Below, in pieces: positions 1-10,183 of a stretch of DNA of 64,000 bases (within the stretch, counting starts at the first letter, position 1; each line of letters begins with the position of its first letter). The position numbers were made by a program, and so were the translations under genes. The stretch comes from Achromobacter piechaudii NBRC 102461 (GTDB taxonomy: Bacteria > Pseudomonadota > Gammaproteobacteria > Burkholderiales > Burkholderiaceae_B). The DNA lies in NCBI RefSeq assembly GCF_001571245.1, contig NZ_BCTK01000015.1, positions 213,242-277,241 of the forward strand. The letters are read 5' to 3'. The notes under the pieces were generated by a model. The model was not told the origin of the DNA. It searched no databases and saw only the letters and a program-made list of their open reading frames with translations.

Positions 1-459
1 GTATGCCGTCGGTATCCACAGCAAACCAAGCACCGTGAACAGAATGGCAAAGAATTTGGAATCGCCGACGCCGTTCATCGCGAAGTACAACAGCAGCGGA
101 ATATCAGCGGAGGCGCGCAACAGCGCGCCCGCCACGACAACAAACAGCATCACAAGCGCCAGGTGCCTCGCTTCGGCATTGCCCGTCCGCACGGGCTGCT
201 TACCGGTCGGATCAGCCTCGGCGATCACGCCGGTCCATGCAAAGGTCATGCGCGCCAGCGCAAGTAGATTGACCAGGGCCAGCATCAGGAACACGTACTG
301 GATCGTGCCAACGGACTTGAACGCCAGGAAGGCAAACGGCAACGTCAGAATAAACAGGCACAAGGACCACGGCGCCGATGCCACCATCTTGCGGGCGTGT
401 TGGCGGATAGCGGTGCAGGTCATGCCGACAAGACGGCTTCCGGCAATTTTGTTGGCCAC
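1..459 (-). CDS. Multi-pass membrane protein, partial at left edge
   Basis: This open reading frame enters from the left edge on the minus strand, and about 153 codons are visible. A GTG at 459-457 is the probable start: an in-frame stop lies at 492-490, no ATG occurs between them, and a short AGG sits upstream. An internal ATG 12 codons later is the alternative start. The protein has strongly hydrophobic stretches (residues about 30-65, 90-110 and 125-150) separated by a polar loop rich in Asp, Lys and Arg, as expected of an inner-membrane protein with several helices. I do not recognise a family. The opposite-strand frame at 35-514 has poor codon usage and is probably a shadow. Confidence 0.5.
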   Translation of the reverse strand, partial: MANKIAGSRLVGMTCTAIRQHARKMVASAPWSLCLFILTLPFAFLAFKSVGTIQYVFLMLALVNLLALARMTFAWTGVIAEADPTGKQPVRTGNAEARHLALVMLFVVVAGALLRASADIPLLLYFAMNGVGDSKFFAILFTVLGLLWIPTAY

Positions 460-630
460 GGGGATACCTATGCAGACAGAATCAGGACGCTACGTTATAC
501 CAGCCTGTTGCTAAAGAAGATGACGAGGATTGGCGCCGACCCGGACGTTTCGGATAAGGTAGTGAACGCCAGAGATCAACGACTCGCAAGCGAGACGCCG
601 TGATCGCATCGTCTGAAAGGGAAAGCCGCC

Positions 631-1035
631 GTGACCTTTGCCCGCACGTACTACATGAACAAGACCAGCGACGCGCAGTTCGCGCAACTGCTTTCGGAAC
701 GGCGTGATTTCTATCTTGAAAACGTGGAAGACATGCAGGGTACGTTGCGGCGGGCGCTGGCATTGCTGGAGAGGGACGGTTTGACGAGTCGCATATTGGA
801 CCGGCCGTCGAACCCTGGCGCCACGCTGCACCACAGCATGTTGGCGTCGCTCCCGATCATCGGTATCGCGTCGACGATGCTGCATGCCGCCACAACGCTT
901 GCGCAACCTCGCGCCGACGTAACGTTTGTCCGCACGGCTGAAGAATCACTCAGCGTGGTGTTTGGTGGTCACGTTGTGAAAGTAAAACCGCGCGATGCGT
1001 CTAACGATTCGGCAGAAAATCCGGCGCACCAATGA
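631..1035 (+). CDS. Hypothetical protein, 134 aa
   Basis: The chosen start is GTG at 631, preceded by the purine-rich AAAGGGAAA; an ATG eight codons later is the alternative. The N-terminal half (residues 12-50) is charged and probably helical. Residues about 70-95 form a hydrophobic, Ala/Ile-rich stretch that could be one membrane segment. The C-terminus is polar. I see no domain that I recognise. Codon use is consistent with a real gene, and a strong hairpin follows the stop immediately, which supports this strand as the coding one. Confidence 0.5.
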   Translation: MTFARTYYMNKTSDAQFAQLLSERRDFYLENVEDMQGTLRRALALLERDGLTSRILDRPSNPGATLHHSMLASLPIIGIASTMLHAATTLAQPRADVTFVRTAEESLSVVFGGHVVKVKPRDASNDSAENPAHQ

Positions 1036-1038
1036 GAA

Positions 1039-1070
1039 AGGGGGTTAGTGATTTTCATCACTAACCCCCT
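1039..1070. terminator. Bidirectional terminator hairpin
   Basis: A perfect 14-bp stem (AGGGGGTTAGTGAT with its complement) closes a TTTC loop. It lies between the hypothetical gene at 631-1035 and the 3' end of the convergent tRNA-Pro, so it can serve both transcripts. Confidence 0.8.
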
Positions 1071-1080
1071 AGGGTATTGC

Positions 1081-1159
<79 letters not shown>

Positions 1160-1167
1160 AGAAAAAG

Positions 1168-1196
1168 AGTATAGCAGAACAAAAATAAGTTTGCAC
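1168..1196 (-). promoter_or_regulatory. Promoter of tRNA-Pro
   Basis: On the minus strand GTGCAA and TATACT are separated by 17 bp. The -10 box lies about 10 bp upstream of the mature tRNA 5' end. The flanking DNA is unusually A+T-rich for this genome. Confidence 0.5.
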
Positions 1197-1388
1197 GCAT
1201 TGGTGCAAAAAAATGCACTGAATACTCAAAAAATTTGCGCTTCATGTTCGTCGCTTGCATCAACCACATGCAAGACGACGCACGAAGCGCAGGGAACTGC
1301 TTCTTGCCGCGCGCGTAGCGGTCAGCGACGCGCGCGGCGGATACCGATTTCTACAGAATGATCGTTGATGCCAATGGCATCAACTGGC

Positions 1389-1826
1389 TTACGCCACGGT
1401 GCTGCTGACGTTGCCGTTGCTTGCGCTGGCAGCCACGTTTGCAGGCAGACCCAACGCATCGGCCAGCATCGTCGAGACGCTGGAGAGTTCGTTGCGCAAG
1501 CCTTGCATTTCAGCGCCCGACAAGCGGACCGCTGCGTCTTGATCATGCGGCATGTCGCGCGCGTCGCCGAGGCGATTGCGAGCACCGCTGATGGTGAAGC
1601 CTTGTTCGTACAGCAAGGAGCGGATGCGGCGGATCAACAGCACTTCGTGATGTTGATAGTAGCGGCGGTTGCCGCGCCGCTTGACCGGCTTGAGCTGGGT
1701 GAATTCCTGTTCCCAGTACCGCAGGACGTGAGGCTTGACGCCACACAGCTCGCTGACTTCACCGATGGTGAAGTAACGCTTGGCGGGAATGGGCGGCAGG
1801 GTAACGGTGGGTTCAGTACGTGTCAT
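1389..1826 (-). CDS. MerR-family transcriptional regulator
   Basis: The 145-residue protein has a MerR-type winged helix at residues about 17-85. It includes the signature YFTIGEVSELCGVKPHVLRY, then the wing (RRGNRRYY) and the dimerisation helix start (IRRIRSLLYEQGFTI). The C-terminal tail is short and low in complexity (Ala, Ser, Asn), and no metal-binding cysteine pair is visible. The gene follows ihfA with a 58-bp gap. A MerR-like gene in this place is a conserved neighbour of pheT-ihfA in Proteobacteria. The effector is unknown. Confidence 0.85.
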   Translation of the reverse strand: MTRTEPTVTLPPIPAKRYFTIGEVSELCGVKPHVLRYWEQEFTQLKPVKRRGNRRYYQHHEVLLIRRIRSLLYEQGFTISGARNRLGDARDMPHDQDAAVRLSGAEMQGLRNELSSVSTMLADALGLPANVAASASNGNVSSTVA

Positions 1827-1884
1827 AAGCGAATTTTATGCCGCGAGTAAGCCGGGTGCCGATAACAATTACCGACAAAGCGTA

Positions 1885-2214
1885 TCACTCCGCGGCGTCG
1901 GGTGCAGCAGGGGTTGCCTGCTCCACCACGCTCTTGAGTTTCTGACTCGCGTGGAACGTGACCACGCGGCGTGCGGCGATGGGAATGGTCTCGCCGGTTT
2001 TAGGATTGCGGCCAGGACGCGGGGGTTTGTCGCGCACCTGGAAATTGCCGAAACCCGAGAGCTTCACGGAATCTCCGCGCGCCAAGGCGTCGCGGATTTC
2101 TTCGAAGAAGGTATCGACAATGTCCTTGGCTTCGCGTTTGTTCAGGCCTACCCGCTCGAAGAGCAGTTCGGCCAGCTCAGCCTTGGTCAAGGTGCGCGGC
2201 TCGGCAGCAAGCAT
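1885..2214 (-). CDS. ihfA: Integration host factor subunit alpha
   Basis: The protein is one half of the IHF heterodimer, which bends DNA at specific sites during recombination, replication and sigma-54-dependent transcription. The sequence shows the HU/IHF fold: helices [18 protein letters not shown] and [16 protein letters not shown], then [17 protein letters not shown] and the DNA-intercalating arm [14 protein letters not shown] chose ATG 2214 (109 aa) because GGGGA lies just upstream. An ATG at 2226 is in frame but has no ribosome site. The C-terminus extends about 10 residues beyond the E. coli protein. The gene follows pheT with only a short gap, as in the classical pheST-ihfA operon. 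Confidence 0.95.
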   Translation of the reverse strand: MLAAEPRTLTKAELAELLFERVGLNKREAKDIVDTFFEEIRDALARGDSVKLSGFGNFQVRDKPPRPGRNPKTGETIPIAARRVVTFHASQKLKSVVEQATPAAPDAAE

Positions 2215-2229
2215 ACTGTTCCCCATGGT

Positions 2230-4647
2230 TCATGTACGCTGGCGCGCGCCGTGGGCACTGACCAATGCATCCTTGATGCGGGACAGGCAATCCGCCACAC
2301 GGGCTTCGTCCAGGGTGACCTCAGTGTCCTGTAGCCAGAAACGGAAAGCAAGGCTTTTCTCGGTGACGGGCTCGCTGCCATGGGCCTTCTCGCGCCACAC
2401 GTCAAACACGCGCGCGTCCTGCACGACGGCCAATTGCGCATCGGCCTTGACCGCCGCGAACACCGTGTCCAGCATCGATTGCGTCGACACGCCGGCATCC
2501 ACCCACAACGCCAGATCGCGCACCACGACGGGCTGACGCGAGAGCTCGCGCACTTGCGGCAGCTCGCCTTCGGACAAGGCTTGCACGTCCAGTTCGAACA
2601 CGACAGGCGCGTGCGCCAGATCTGCCTGCTGCGCCCAACGCGGGTGCAGTTCGCCGATCCAGCCCACTTGCTTGCCGTCCAGTTCGATGCGGGCGCTGCG
2701 GCCCGGATGCAGCGCGGGATGTGCGGCGGCTTCGAAACGCAAGCGACGGCCGCGTGCGCCGAACAGCGCCTCGACGTCCATCTTCACGTCGAAGAAATCG
2801 ACTTGGCGCGTGGCGATGCCCCACTGCTCTTCAACGGCCGGGCCCCACGCGGCGCCCGACAGACGCATCGGTTGACGCACGCCCGCGACTTCCAGCGGAC
2901 CATCTTGCGCACTGGCGTCGCGCATGAAGACGCGACCCAGTTCGAACACGCGAACGCGCGACTGCTTGCGGTTGGCGTTGTGGCGGATGTTGGCGATCAG
3001 GCCACCGATCAGGCTGGAACGCATGACCGACAAATGGCTTGCGATCGGATTGACCAGGCGCACCGGCGTATCGTTGCCTGCGTAGTCGCGTTCCCAATCG
3101 GCTTCGACGAAGCTGTAGTTCACGACTTCCTGATAGTCCTGCGCGGCGGTCAGGCGACGCAGCGCGTGCGCGCCGCGATGCACTTCAGGCTGCGAGAACA
3201 TCTTGGCGCGCGCCATCGGCGGCACATCGGGAATGCTTTCGAAGCCATAGATGCGCGCCACTTCCTCGATCAGGTCTTCTTCGATCTCAAGATCGAATCG
3301 GTACGACGGCGGGATGACGATGAAGTCATCGCCTTCGACCGTGAATTCCAGACCCAGGCTGGCGAAAATCTTGGCGACCTGCTCTTGCGTGACGGGCACG
3401 CCCAGCACGCGATGGCAGCGCGCCAGACGCATGCGCACCGGAGCGCGCGTCGGCAGGTTGACGACTTGATCGTCCACCGGGCCGACCTGGCCACCGCAGA
3501 TGTCGACGATCAGGCGCGTGATGAATTCAATGTGTTCGGGAATGCTGGCGTAGTCCACGCCACGCTCGAAGCGATGGCTGGCTTCCGAGCTGAACTTGTA
3601 GCGACGCGCGCGGCCGGCGATGGCCTGCGGCCACCAGAAAGCGGCTTCCAGATAGATGTTCTGCGTGTCCAGCGTCACGGACGTGGCTTCGCCGCCCATG
3701 ATGCCGGCCAGGCTTTCGACCTGCTCACCGGCCACGACCACACCCACCTTCGGATCCAGCGCGACGGTCTGGCCATTCAACAGTTCCAGCGTCTCGCCTT
3801 CGCGGGCCCAACGCACGGAAATGTCGCCGCCGATCTTGTCCAGGTCGAACACGTGCGACGGCCGGCCAAGTTCAAGCATGACGTAGTTCGAGATGTCGAT
3901 CAGCGCCGACAACGAACGCTGGCCAGCGCGCTCAAGACGCGTCTTCATCCATTCGGGCGTGGCGGCGCGAGCGTTCACACCACGAATGACGCGTCCGGCG
4001 AAACGGCCGCAAAGTTCCGGCGCTTCGATCTTGACGGGCAGGCGCTCGTCCAGCGTCACGGGGACCGCCACGGCGGTCGGCACGGACAGCGGAGCGCCGG
4101 TCAGCGCAGCCACTTCGCGCGCCACGCCGAGAATCGACAGGCAGTCGGCGCGGTTGGGCGTGAGCTTGAGCGTGAAGAGCGTGTCGTCCAGGTCCAGCGC
4201 TTCGCGGATGGACTGGCCAGGCACCATGTCGGCGGGCAGCTCCAGCAGGCCGGCGTGGTCTTGCGACAAGCCCAGCTCGCGTGCCGAGCACAGCATGCCC
4301 GACGATTGCACGCCGCGCATCTTCGCCACGCCGATCTTCATGCCGCCGGGCAGTTCCGCGCCCACGCGGGCCAGCGGCACCTTCAGGCCGGCAGCCGCAT
4401 TGGGCGCGCCGCAGACGATTTGCAGGCGCTCGCCGGAGCCGTCGTCCACTTGGCAGACGCGCAGCTTGTCGGCGTCGGGATGCGGAGCGATATCGACGAT
4501 GTGGGCCACGACCACGCCGGTGAAGGCCGGTGCGGCGGGCGCGGTGTCTTCGACTTCCAGGCCGGCCATGGTGAGCCGGTGCGCGAGTTCATCGGTTGCG
4601 ATCGGTGGGTTGACCAGCGTACGCAGCCAGGATTCGGGAAATTGCAT
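2230..4647 (-). CDS. pheT: Phenylalanyl-tRNA synthetase beta chain
   Basis: At 805 residues this is a full-length beta subunit of the cytoplasmic alpha2-beta2 PheRS, which charges tRNA-Phe and edits mischarged Tyr. Domains appear in the usual order. The N-terminal OB-fold tRNA-binding domain covers about residues 40-150 ([20 protein letters not shown]). Next come the B3/B4 editing domain (about 210-370), the B5 domain and catalytic-like core (about 400-690), and the C-terminal ferredoxin-like anticodon-binding domain (about 710-803). It lies 13 bp downstream of pheS and is surely co-transcribed with it. A long open frame on the other strand (2380-4671) is a shadow. Confidence 0.98.
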   Translation of the reverse strand: MQFPESWLRTLVNPPIATDELAHRLTMAGLEVEDTAPAAPAFTGVVVAHIVDIAPHPDADKLRVCQVDDGSGERLQIVCGAPNAAAGLKVPLARVGAELPGGMKIGVAKMRGVQSSGMLCSARELGLSQDHAGLLELPADMVPGQSIREALDLDDTLFTLKLTPNRADCLSILGVAREVAALTGAPLSVPTAVAVPVTLDERLPVKIEAPELCGRFAGRVIRGVNARAATPEWMKTRLERAGQRSLSALIDISNYVMLELGRPSHVFDLDKIGGDISVRWAREGETLELLNGQTVALDPKVGVVVAGEQVESLAGIMGGEATSVTLDTQNIYLEAAFWWPQAIAGRARRYKFSSEASHRFERGVDYASIPEHIEFITRLIVDICGGQVGPVDDQVVNLPTRAPVRMRLARCHRVLGVPVTQEQVAKIFASLGLEFTVEGDDFIVIPPSYRFDLEIEEDLIEEVARIYGFESIPDVPPMARAKMFSQPEVHRGAHALRRLTAAQDYQEVVNYSFVEADWERDYAGNDTPVRLVNPIASHLSVMRSSLIGGLIANIRHNANRKQSRVRVFELGRVFMRDASAQDGPLEVAGVRQPMRLSGAAWGPAVEEQWGIATRQVDFFDVKMDVEALFGARGRRLRFEAAAHPALHPGRSARIELDGKQVGWIGELHPRWAQQADLAHAPVVFELDVQALSEGELPQVRELSRQPVVVRDLALWVDAGVSTQSMLDTVFAAVKADAQLAVVQDARVFDVWREKAHGSEPVTEKSLAFRFWLQDTEVTLDEARVADCLSRIKDALVSAHGARQRT

Positions 4648-4660
4648 GATCAGCCGTCTG

Positions 4661-5683
4661 TTATTCGTTGAACTGGCGCAAGAAGCGCAAATCGCCTTCG
4701 TAGAACTGGCGCAGGTCGTTGACGCCGTAGCGCAACATCGTCAGACGCTCGAGTCCGGAACCAAAGGCAAAGCCGATGTAGCGCTCGGGATCCAGGCCAA
4801 AGTTGCGCACCACTTCGGGGTGCACCTGACCCGAGCCGGAAATTTCCAGCCAGCGGCCACGGTTGGGGCCCGAGGTGAACATCATGTCGATTTCGGCAGA
4901 CGGTTCCGTGAACGGGAAGAACGACGGACGGAAGCGCACGACGAGATCATCGCTTTCAAAGAAGCAACGCAGGAAATCGGTGTACACGCCTTTCAGATCT
5001 GCGAACGAGATGTCCTCGGCGATCCAGAGCCCTTCCACTTGGTGGAACATGGGCGAGTGCGTGGCGTCGCTGTCGACGCGATAGGTGCGCCCCGGCGCGA
5101 TGACCTTGATGGGCGGCTTGTGCATGCGGGCGTAACGCACCTGCATGGGGCTGGTGTGCGTGCGCAGCAGCAGCGGCAGGCCGTCGGCGTCGTTCATGTC
5201 GACGTAGAACGTGTCCTGCATGGAACGCGCCGGATGGTCCAGCGGGTTGTTCAAAGCGGTGAAATTGGTCCAGTCGTTTTCCACTTCGGGGCCATCGGCC
5301 ACATCGAAGCCTATGGAACGGAAGATGGCTTCCACGCGTTCCCAGGTCCGGATCACCGGATGGATGCCTCCCGGCGCGCGACCGCGGCCAGGCAGGGTGA
5401 CGTCAATGGTTTCGGAGGCCAGTCGGGCGTCCAGTTCCGCCTGCGCCAATGCGGCGCGGCGCGAATTCAGGAGCTCTTCGACTTGTTGCTTGGCCTGATT
5501 GATCCGGGCGCCCATCTCGCGCTTTTGCTCGGGATCGAGTTTGCCCAGGCCTTTGAGCAGCACCGTCAGTGCGCCTTCCTTACCCAGGAATCGAGCCTTT
5601 GCGTTCTCAAGCGCGGCGGCATCCGTAGCCGCGGCGAACCGTTCTTGCGCCTGGGAGACCAGGTCGTCAACCAATAGAGTCAT
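4661..5683 (-). CDS. pheS: Phenylalanyl-tRNA synthetase alpha chain
   Basis: This 340-residue catalytic subunit belongs to the class II synthetases. Residues 1-85 form the coiled-coil arm that contacts tRNA. The class II core follows, with motif 1 around [20 protein letters not shown], motif 2 around the Arg-containing APGRTYRVD and the FHQVEG segment, and motif 3 at the C-terminal [15 protein letters not shown]. The length and motifs are normal. Between rplT and this gene is a 77-bp gap that contains a strong hairpin, so expression may be partly uncoupled from rpmI-rplT. Confidence 0.98.
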   Translation of the reverse strand: MTLLVDDLVSQAQERFAAATDAAALENAKARFLGKEGALTVLLKGLGKLDPEQKREMGARINQAKQQVEELLNSRRAALAQAELDARLASETIDVTLPGRGRAPGGIHPVIRTWERVEAIFRSIGFDVADGPEVENDWTNFTALNNPLDHPARSMQDTFYVDMNDADGLPLLLRTHTSPMQVRYARMHKPPIKVIAPGRTYRVDSDATHSPMFHQVEGLWIAEDISFADLKGVYTDFLRCFFESDDLVVRFRPSFFPFTEPSAEIDMMFTSGPNRGRWLEISGSGQVHPEVVRNFGLDPERYIGFAFGSGLERLTMLRYGVNDLRQFYEGDLRFLRQFNE

Positions 5684-5702
5684 GAAATCCAGCCTTCAAA
5701 AC

Positions 5703-5731
5703 GCAAACGGGGCTATTACAGCCCCGTTTGC
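5703..5731 (-). terminator. Hairpin between rplT and pheS, possible partial terminator
   Basis: GCAAACGGGGCT and AGCCCCGTTTGC form a 12-bp stem with a five-base loop. On the minus strand it is followed by GTTTTG, a weak U-run. It lies in the 77-bp rplT-pheS gap and could reduce readthrough into pheST. No phenylalanine-rich leader peptide is visible in the gap. Confidence 0.55.
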
Positions 5732-5760
5732 AGCGATGCGCGATGAGTTAAAGCGCGCGA

Positions 5761-6120
5761 TCAGGCAGCCAAGGCAGCCTTGGCTTGCTGCACGATGGCG
5801 GCAAAGCCGGCCTTGTCGCGCACGGCCAGATCGGCCAGGACCTTACGGTCGAGTTCGATCGAAGCCTTCTTCAGACCAGCGATGAACACGCTGTAGCTGA
5901 CGCCATGTTCGCGGACAGCAGCGTTGATACGCGTGATCCACAAAGCACGGAACGTGCGCTTCTTGTTACGACGGTCGCGGTAGGCGTATTGGCCAGCGCG
6001 CATGACTGCTTGCTTGGCAATACGGAACACATTACCGCGGCGGCCACGGTAACCCTTGGCGGCGGCAATGACTTTTTTGTGACGTGCGCGGGCAGTTACG
6101 CCGCGTTTGACGCGAGGCAT
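5761..6120 (-). CDS. rplT: 50S ribosomal protein L20
   Basis: This 119-residue protein binds 23S rRNA and is needed early in large-subunit assembly. It shows the characteristic basic N-terminus ([20 protein letters not shown]), the [15 protein letters not shown] segment and the conserved [18 protein letters not shown] block. A good ribosome site (GGGAGA) precedes ATG 6120. It follows rpmI by 15 bp. In E. coli L20 represses its own operon by binding mRNA. I saw no obvious counterpart of that site. Confidence 0.98.
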   Translation of the reverse strand: MPRVKRGVTARARHKKVIAAAKGYRGRRGNVFRIAKQAVMRAGQYAYRDRRNKKRTFRALWITRINAAVREHGVSYSVFIAGLKKASIELDRKVLADLAVRDKAGFAAIVQQAKAALAA

Positions 6121-6135
6121 ATTAGATCTCCCTTA

Positions 6136-6333
6136 TCAAGCGAAAGGCATCATGGCCTTGACGGAGGCCACGTTGGATTCATGAACCGCCGTCGAGCCGC
6201 GCAATTGACGCTTGGCCTTGGTGGTCTTCTTGGTCAGAATGTGGCGCTTGAACGCCTGACCGCGCTTGATGGAGCCGCTGCCGCGAACCTTAAAGCGCTT
6301 GGAGGCGCTTTTCTTGGTTTTCATCTTGGGCAT
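6136..6333 (-). CDS. rpmI: 50S ribosomal protein L35
   Basis: This 65-residue, very basic protein begins [20 protein letters not shown] and contains the [16 protein letters not shown] core typical of L35. A GGGAA ribosome site lies before ATG 6333. In most relatives rpmI follows infC directly. Here infC lies about 9 kb away and the next gene upstream is comM, so this block must have its own promoter or depend on readthrough from comM. Confidence 0.97.
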   Translation of the reverse strand: MPKMKTKKSASKRFKVRGSGSIKRGQAFKRHILTKKTTKAKRQLRGSTAVHESNVASVKAMMPFA

Positions 6334-6768
6334 GATGATTCCCTAAACTTAACTCGTAGTTGATTTGACATGACGCCAGGTGCTTGACGCGGGTGGCTGG
6401 CAGCCCAAGGGCTGGTACCGACACCACGCAAAACTTGTAAACCTGTTGCCACTTCTTGGGTATTGCACTGGGGTACTGCTTGAGGCCTTGCTGGGGATTT
6501 GCTCGCTGCCGCACTATCGTGCCGGACTATCGTCCAACCCTACACTGCCGCCTGCGCCAAGCCCCCGTTTTTCAAGCCCCCGTTCTTTCTACCAGCGTCG
6601 CTTAAGGCCATAAGTTATGGCCCGGGCGCAACCGGCATCTTCCCCCGAACCAGGAAAAAAGCGACCCAGATCCGGGAAAGCCTTTGATTATATGGTGATT
6701 TCTGGCCCCTTGTCGAGCCGGAATGCGGAAAAACCCGAGTCGGACGCCCGGCAGGGTTCGAAGCAACC
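6334..6768. other. 435-bp gap between comM and rpmI
   Basis: No credible gene is visible; the open frames here have poor start sites. The gap probably holds the promoter and leader of rpmI-rplT. A small palindrome (GGCCATAAgTTATGGCC, 6607-6623) and a C-tract repeat (AAGCCCCCGTT twice, around 6570-6592) are the only structures I can see. A promoter could not be assigned with confidence. Confidence 0.4.
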
Positions 6769-8301
6769 CTACAAACCCGGCCGGCGGTATTGAACCGCTT
6801 GCGCCACATGGCTGGCGTCAATCAGGTCTGCCCCACCCAGGTCAGCGATGCTGCGGGCTACCCGCAACGCCCGGTGCAAGGCCCGCCCAGACCCGGACAG
6901 GCGGCGCATCGCCTGAAACAGCAGCGCCTGTGCATTGGCCTGCATCACGCAGTACTGATCGAGTTCGGGGCCGCTCAATAAAGCGTTCAGCTTGCCCTGG
7001 CGTTCGATCTGGCGCTGGCGACTTTGCCGTACCCGTTCCCGCACCAGACAGGAGGCCTCCCCCGAGGGACCCGCCATCGCTTCCGGATCGGACGGCGGCA
7101 GCGCCACGTGCAGGTCGATCCGGTCCAGTAGTGGCCCCGATATTTTTCCCACATAGCGCGCGACTTGGTCCGGCGTACATCCGCAAGCCCGTCCGGGATG
7201 CCCACGCCAGCCGCACGGACAGGGGTTCATCGCGGCGACCAACTGAAACTGCGCCGGGAACTGCGCGGCATGCAGGGCTCTGGAGATGACCACCCTGCCC
7301 GCCTCCAGCGGCTCGCGCAAGGCTTCAAGGGTTCGTCGGCTGTACTCCGGCAGTTCATCCAGGAACAGCACCCCGTTATGCGCCAGGCTGATTTCACCCG
7401 GGCGCGGCCGGCTCCCGCCGCCGACCAGCGCGGCCACCGACGCCGAGTGGTGCGGCGCCCGAAACGGCGGCTGACCCATCAAGCTCTGCGGGCAACCCGC
7501 CAATGCCGCAACGGCCGCCGCCTCCAGCGCCTGCGACCGGTCCAGCGGGGGCAGCAAGCCGGGCAAACGCGCCGCAAGCATGCTTTTTCCCGCGCCCGGC
7601 GGCCCCACCATCAGCAGGCTGTGCCCACCCGCCGCCGCCACCTCCAATGCCCGCCTTGCGCCCGCCTGCCCTCGCACGTCCGACAGGCACGGCGCGGGCG
7701 GCGCTTGCGGCCACGCCTTGGGAACGGCATCGGGCAATAAATGCGCGCCCGCTGCGTGCGCGGCCACATCCGCAAGGCTACGCGCCGACAACACTCGCAG
7801 ATCCGGCACCCACGCCGCCTCTTCCGCGCTGCCCGACGGCAGTATCAGCGTGGCGCCGGGCGTGTCGCGGGCCACGCTGAGTGCAATGACCAAGGGCGCC
7901 GCAACGGGCACCAACGCGCCCGTCAGCGACAACTCGCCCGCCAGCACCAGATCAGCCAGTGACGGATCGGTCGCACGTGGCTCGCCCGCCTCTTCGGTGC
8001 CAGACGGCGCGGCCAATTGCCCCGAGGCCAACAGCAAACCCAGTGCGATGGGCAGGTCAAAGCGCCCCGATTCCTTGGGAATGTCCGCTGGCGACAGATT
8101 GACGGTGATGCGCCCGGGCGGAAAATCAAATCCGCTGTTCAATATCGCGGCGCGCACGCGTTCGCGGCTTTCGCGCACCTCCGTATCCGCAAGACCCACG
8201 ACATTGAAGCTGGGCAGCCCGGGGCCCAGATGGGTCTCGACCCGGACGGCGTGCGCATGCAGGCCGCTAAGGGCCCGGCTGGCAAGAACAGCAAGCGTCA
8301 A
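6769..8301 (-). CDS. comM: ComM/YifB-type AAA+ ATPase
   Basis: This 510-residue protein has the full architecture of the Mg-chelatase-like family. The N-terminal Lon-like ChlI domain covers residues 1-125 (SFNVVGLADTEVRESRERVR). The AAA+ domain follows, with Walker A GPPGAGKS around residue 235 and Walker B LFLDELPEY, then the FQLVAAMNPCPCG segment and a C-terminal Mg-chelatase domain. ComM is known as a hexameric helicase that promotes branch migration during natural transformation. It lies 163 bp downstream of ubiK with a hairpin between them, a conserved beta-proteobacterial pair. Confidence 0.95.
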   Translation of the reverse strand: MTLAVLASRALSGLHAHAVRVETHLGPGLPSFNVVGLADTEVRESRERVRAAILNSGFDFPPGRITVNLSPADIPKESGRFDLPIALGLLLASGQLAAPSGTEEAGEPRATDPSLADLVLAGELSLTGALVPVAAPLVIALSVARDTPGATLILPSGSAEEAAWVPDLRVLSARSLADVAAHAAGAHLLPDAVPKAWPQAPPAPCLSDVRGQAGARRALEVAAAGGHSLLMVGPPGAGKSMLAARLPGLLPPLDRSQALEAAAVAALAGCPQSLMGQPPFRAPHHSASVAALVGGGSRPRPGEISLAHNGVLFLDELPEYSRRTLEALREPLEAGRVVISRALHAAQFPAQFQLVAAMNPCPCGWRGHPGRACGCTPDQVARYVGKISGPLLDRIDLHVALPPSDPEAMAGPSGEASCLVRERVRQSRQRQIERQGKLNALLSGPELDQYCVMQANAQALLFQAMRRLSGSGRALHRALRVARSIADLGGADLIDASHVAQAVQYRRPGL

Positions 8302-8404
8302 GACAGTCTCCTGAAGAAGACTGCCAGTATCGGCAATTCAGCAGACGGGCGACGCGCCGACCGGGACAACTATGTCGCGCATCCAGACACCCATACCCCC
8401 AAAG

Positions 8405-8433
8405 CACAACGACCGCGTCAGGCGGTCGTTGTG
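8405..8433 (-). terminator. Hairpin downstream of ubiK
   Basis: CACAACGACCGC pairs with GCGGTCGTTGTG across a five-base loop. There is no long U-run on the minus strand. It lies between the ubiK stop and the comM start and probably ends most ubiK transcripts. Confidence 0.6.
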
Positions 8434-8464
8434 GTTCAGGCCAGGTCTGTCGACCAGCGCCGCG

Positions 8465-8716
8465 TTACTTGTCCAGCGCGGACAGACGCGATTCCATCTG
8501 CTGCACCTGCGCTGCCAGTTGATCCACACGCGCACGCGTGCGGGCCAGCAGGTCGGCTTGCACGTCGAACTCTTCGCGCGTGACCAGATCCAGTTTGGAG
8601 AACGCCTGCGTCATCATTGCGCGCACGTTGCGTTCCACATCCGCCGCCGGACTGCGGGCGATCAGGTCGGAGATATTTTTCTGGATGTCTTCCATCCATT
8701 GGGTGCGATTATTCAT
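8465..8716 (-). CDS. ubiK: UbiK (YqiC/BMFP family) ubiquinone biosynthesis accessory factor
   Basis: This 83-residue protein is almost entirely helical. It has an N-terminal amphipathic part (WMEDIQKNISDLIARSPAAD) and a C-terminal coiled coil (RARVDQLAAQVQQMESRLSAL), matching the BMFP/YqiC family in size and layout. In enterobacteria UbiK binds UbiJ and the Ubi complex and helps aerobic ubiquinone synthesis. Its place beside comM and glnK-amtB is typical for Betaproteobacteria. The family assignment is firm and the role is by homology. Confidence 0.88.
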   Translation of the reverse strand: MNNRTQWMEDIQKNISDLIARSPAADVERNVRAMMTQAFSKLDLVTREEFDVQADLLARTRARVDQLAAQVQQMESRLSALDK

Positions 8717-8794
8717 AGCGGCCTCTCATGTTCTTGACGCCTCAAGTGTAGTGCTTTGGCTGGCCGGCGCAGTCCGACCGCGGACCCGAAAGCC

Positions 8795-8830
8795 AAAAAA
8801 AAGAGGGCGGGCCGCATGCGGTGACCGCCC
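8795..8830 (-). terminator. Intrinsic terminator of the small lipoprotein gene
   Basis: On the minus strand GGGCGG and CCGCCC close a stem that also contains the self-complementary CCGCATGCGG, and it is followed by eight T residues. It lies 56 bp after the lipoprotein stop. Confidence 0.85.
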
Positions 8831-8885
8831 ACCAAAGCACAGGAGAAAACCGGGCTGCCATGGCGGCAACCCCCTACCAACATCG

Positions 8886-9278
8886 TTACGGGCAACCCAT
8901 CTGGCTTGCCGATTGCGAAAACAAATCAGTTGACTGCTTGCACTGCGCGGCCAAATTCGTCTTGTCTGGAATAGCGGCCCACTGCGTCTTGGCCGCATCG
9001 AGCTGCTGCTTGACGCTGACCGCCGCCGGATTGCTGCTTCCTAATTTATCCATGCACGCGTTCACCTTGGTCAGATACGCCTCGCACTCGGCCGGCAACG
9101 TTGCCGAAGCGCTGGCGACCGACGGGCTGGCCGCTGGTGCGGCCGCCGCGGGTGACGTCGGAGCAGGAGTCGTAGAGGCGGCCGGTGGAGCCACCTTCTC
9201 TTCATTCTTGCAGCCGGCCAGGACACCTACCGAAGCGGCCAGCGCGACTGCACTTATCAGCTTGCGATCGATCCTCAT
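8886..9278 (-). CDS. Small lipoprotein, 130 aa
   Basis: ATG 9278 is preceded by GAGGA and starts a typical lipoprotein signal: MRIDRK, a hydrophobic stretch, and the lipobox Leu-Ala-Gly-Cys, with Cys near residue 23. A disordered Ala/Pro/Ser/Thr linker follows (about residues 30-62). The small C-terminal domain (63-130) has four Cys (ECEAYL, NACMDKL, QCKQS, MGCP) that could form two disulfides. The protein is probably exported and lipid-anchored. I do not know its function. It stands alone, divergent from glnK, and ends in a strong terminator. Confidence 0.8.
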   Translation of the reverse strand: MRIDRKLISAVALAASVGVLAGCKNEEKVAPPAASTTPAPTSPAAAAPAASPSVASASATLPAECEAYLTKVNACMDKLGSSNPAAVSVKQQLDAAKTQWAAIPDKTNLAAQCKQSTDLFSQSASQMGCP

Positions 9279-10151
<873 letters not shown>

Positions 10152-10183
10152 ATAAATAAAGAAAGACTCATTGGAGCCTGAAA

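Noticed and set aside
1..514. A plus-strand gene at 35-514
   Set aside because: The minus frame has coherent membrane helices and better codon use; the plus frame has a low-quality, Arg/Ser/Thr-rich sequence.
2380..4671. A 763-codon plus-strand frame
   Set aside because: It lies entirely opposite pheT, which matches its family along the whole length.
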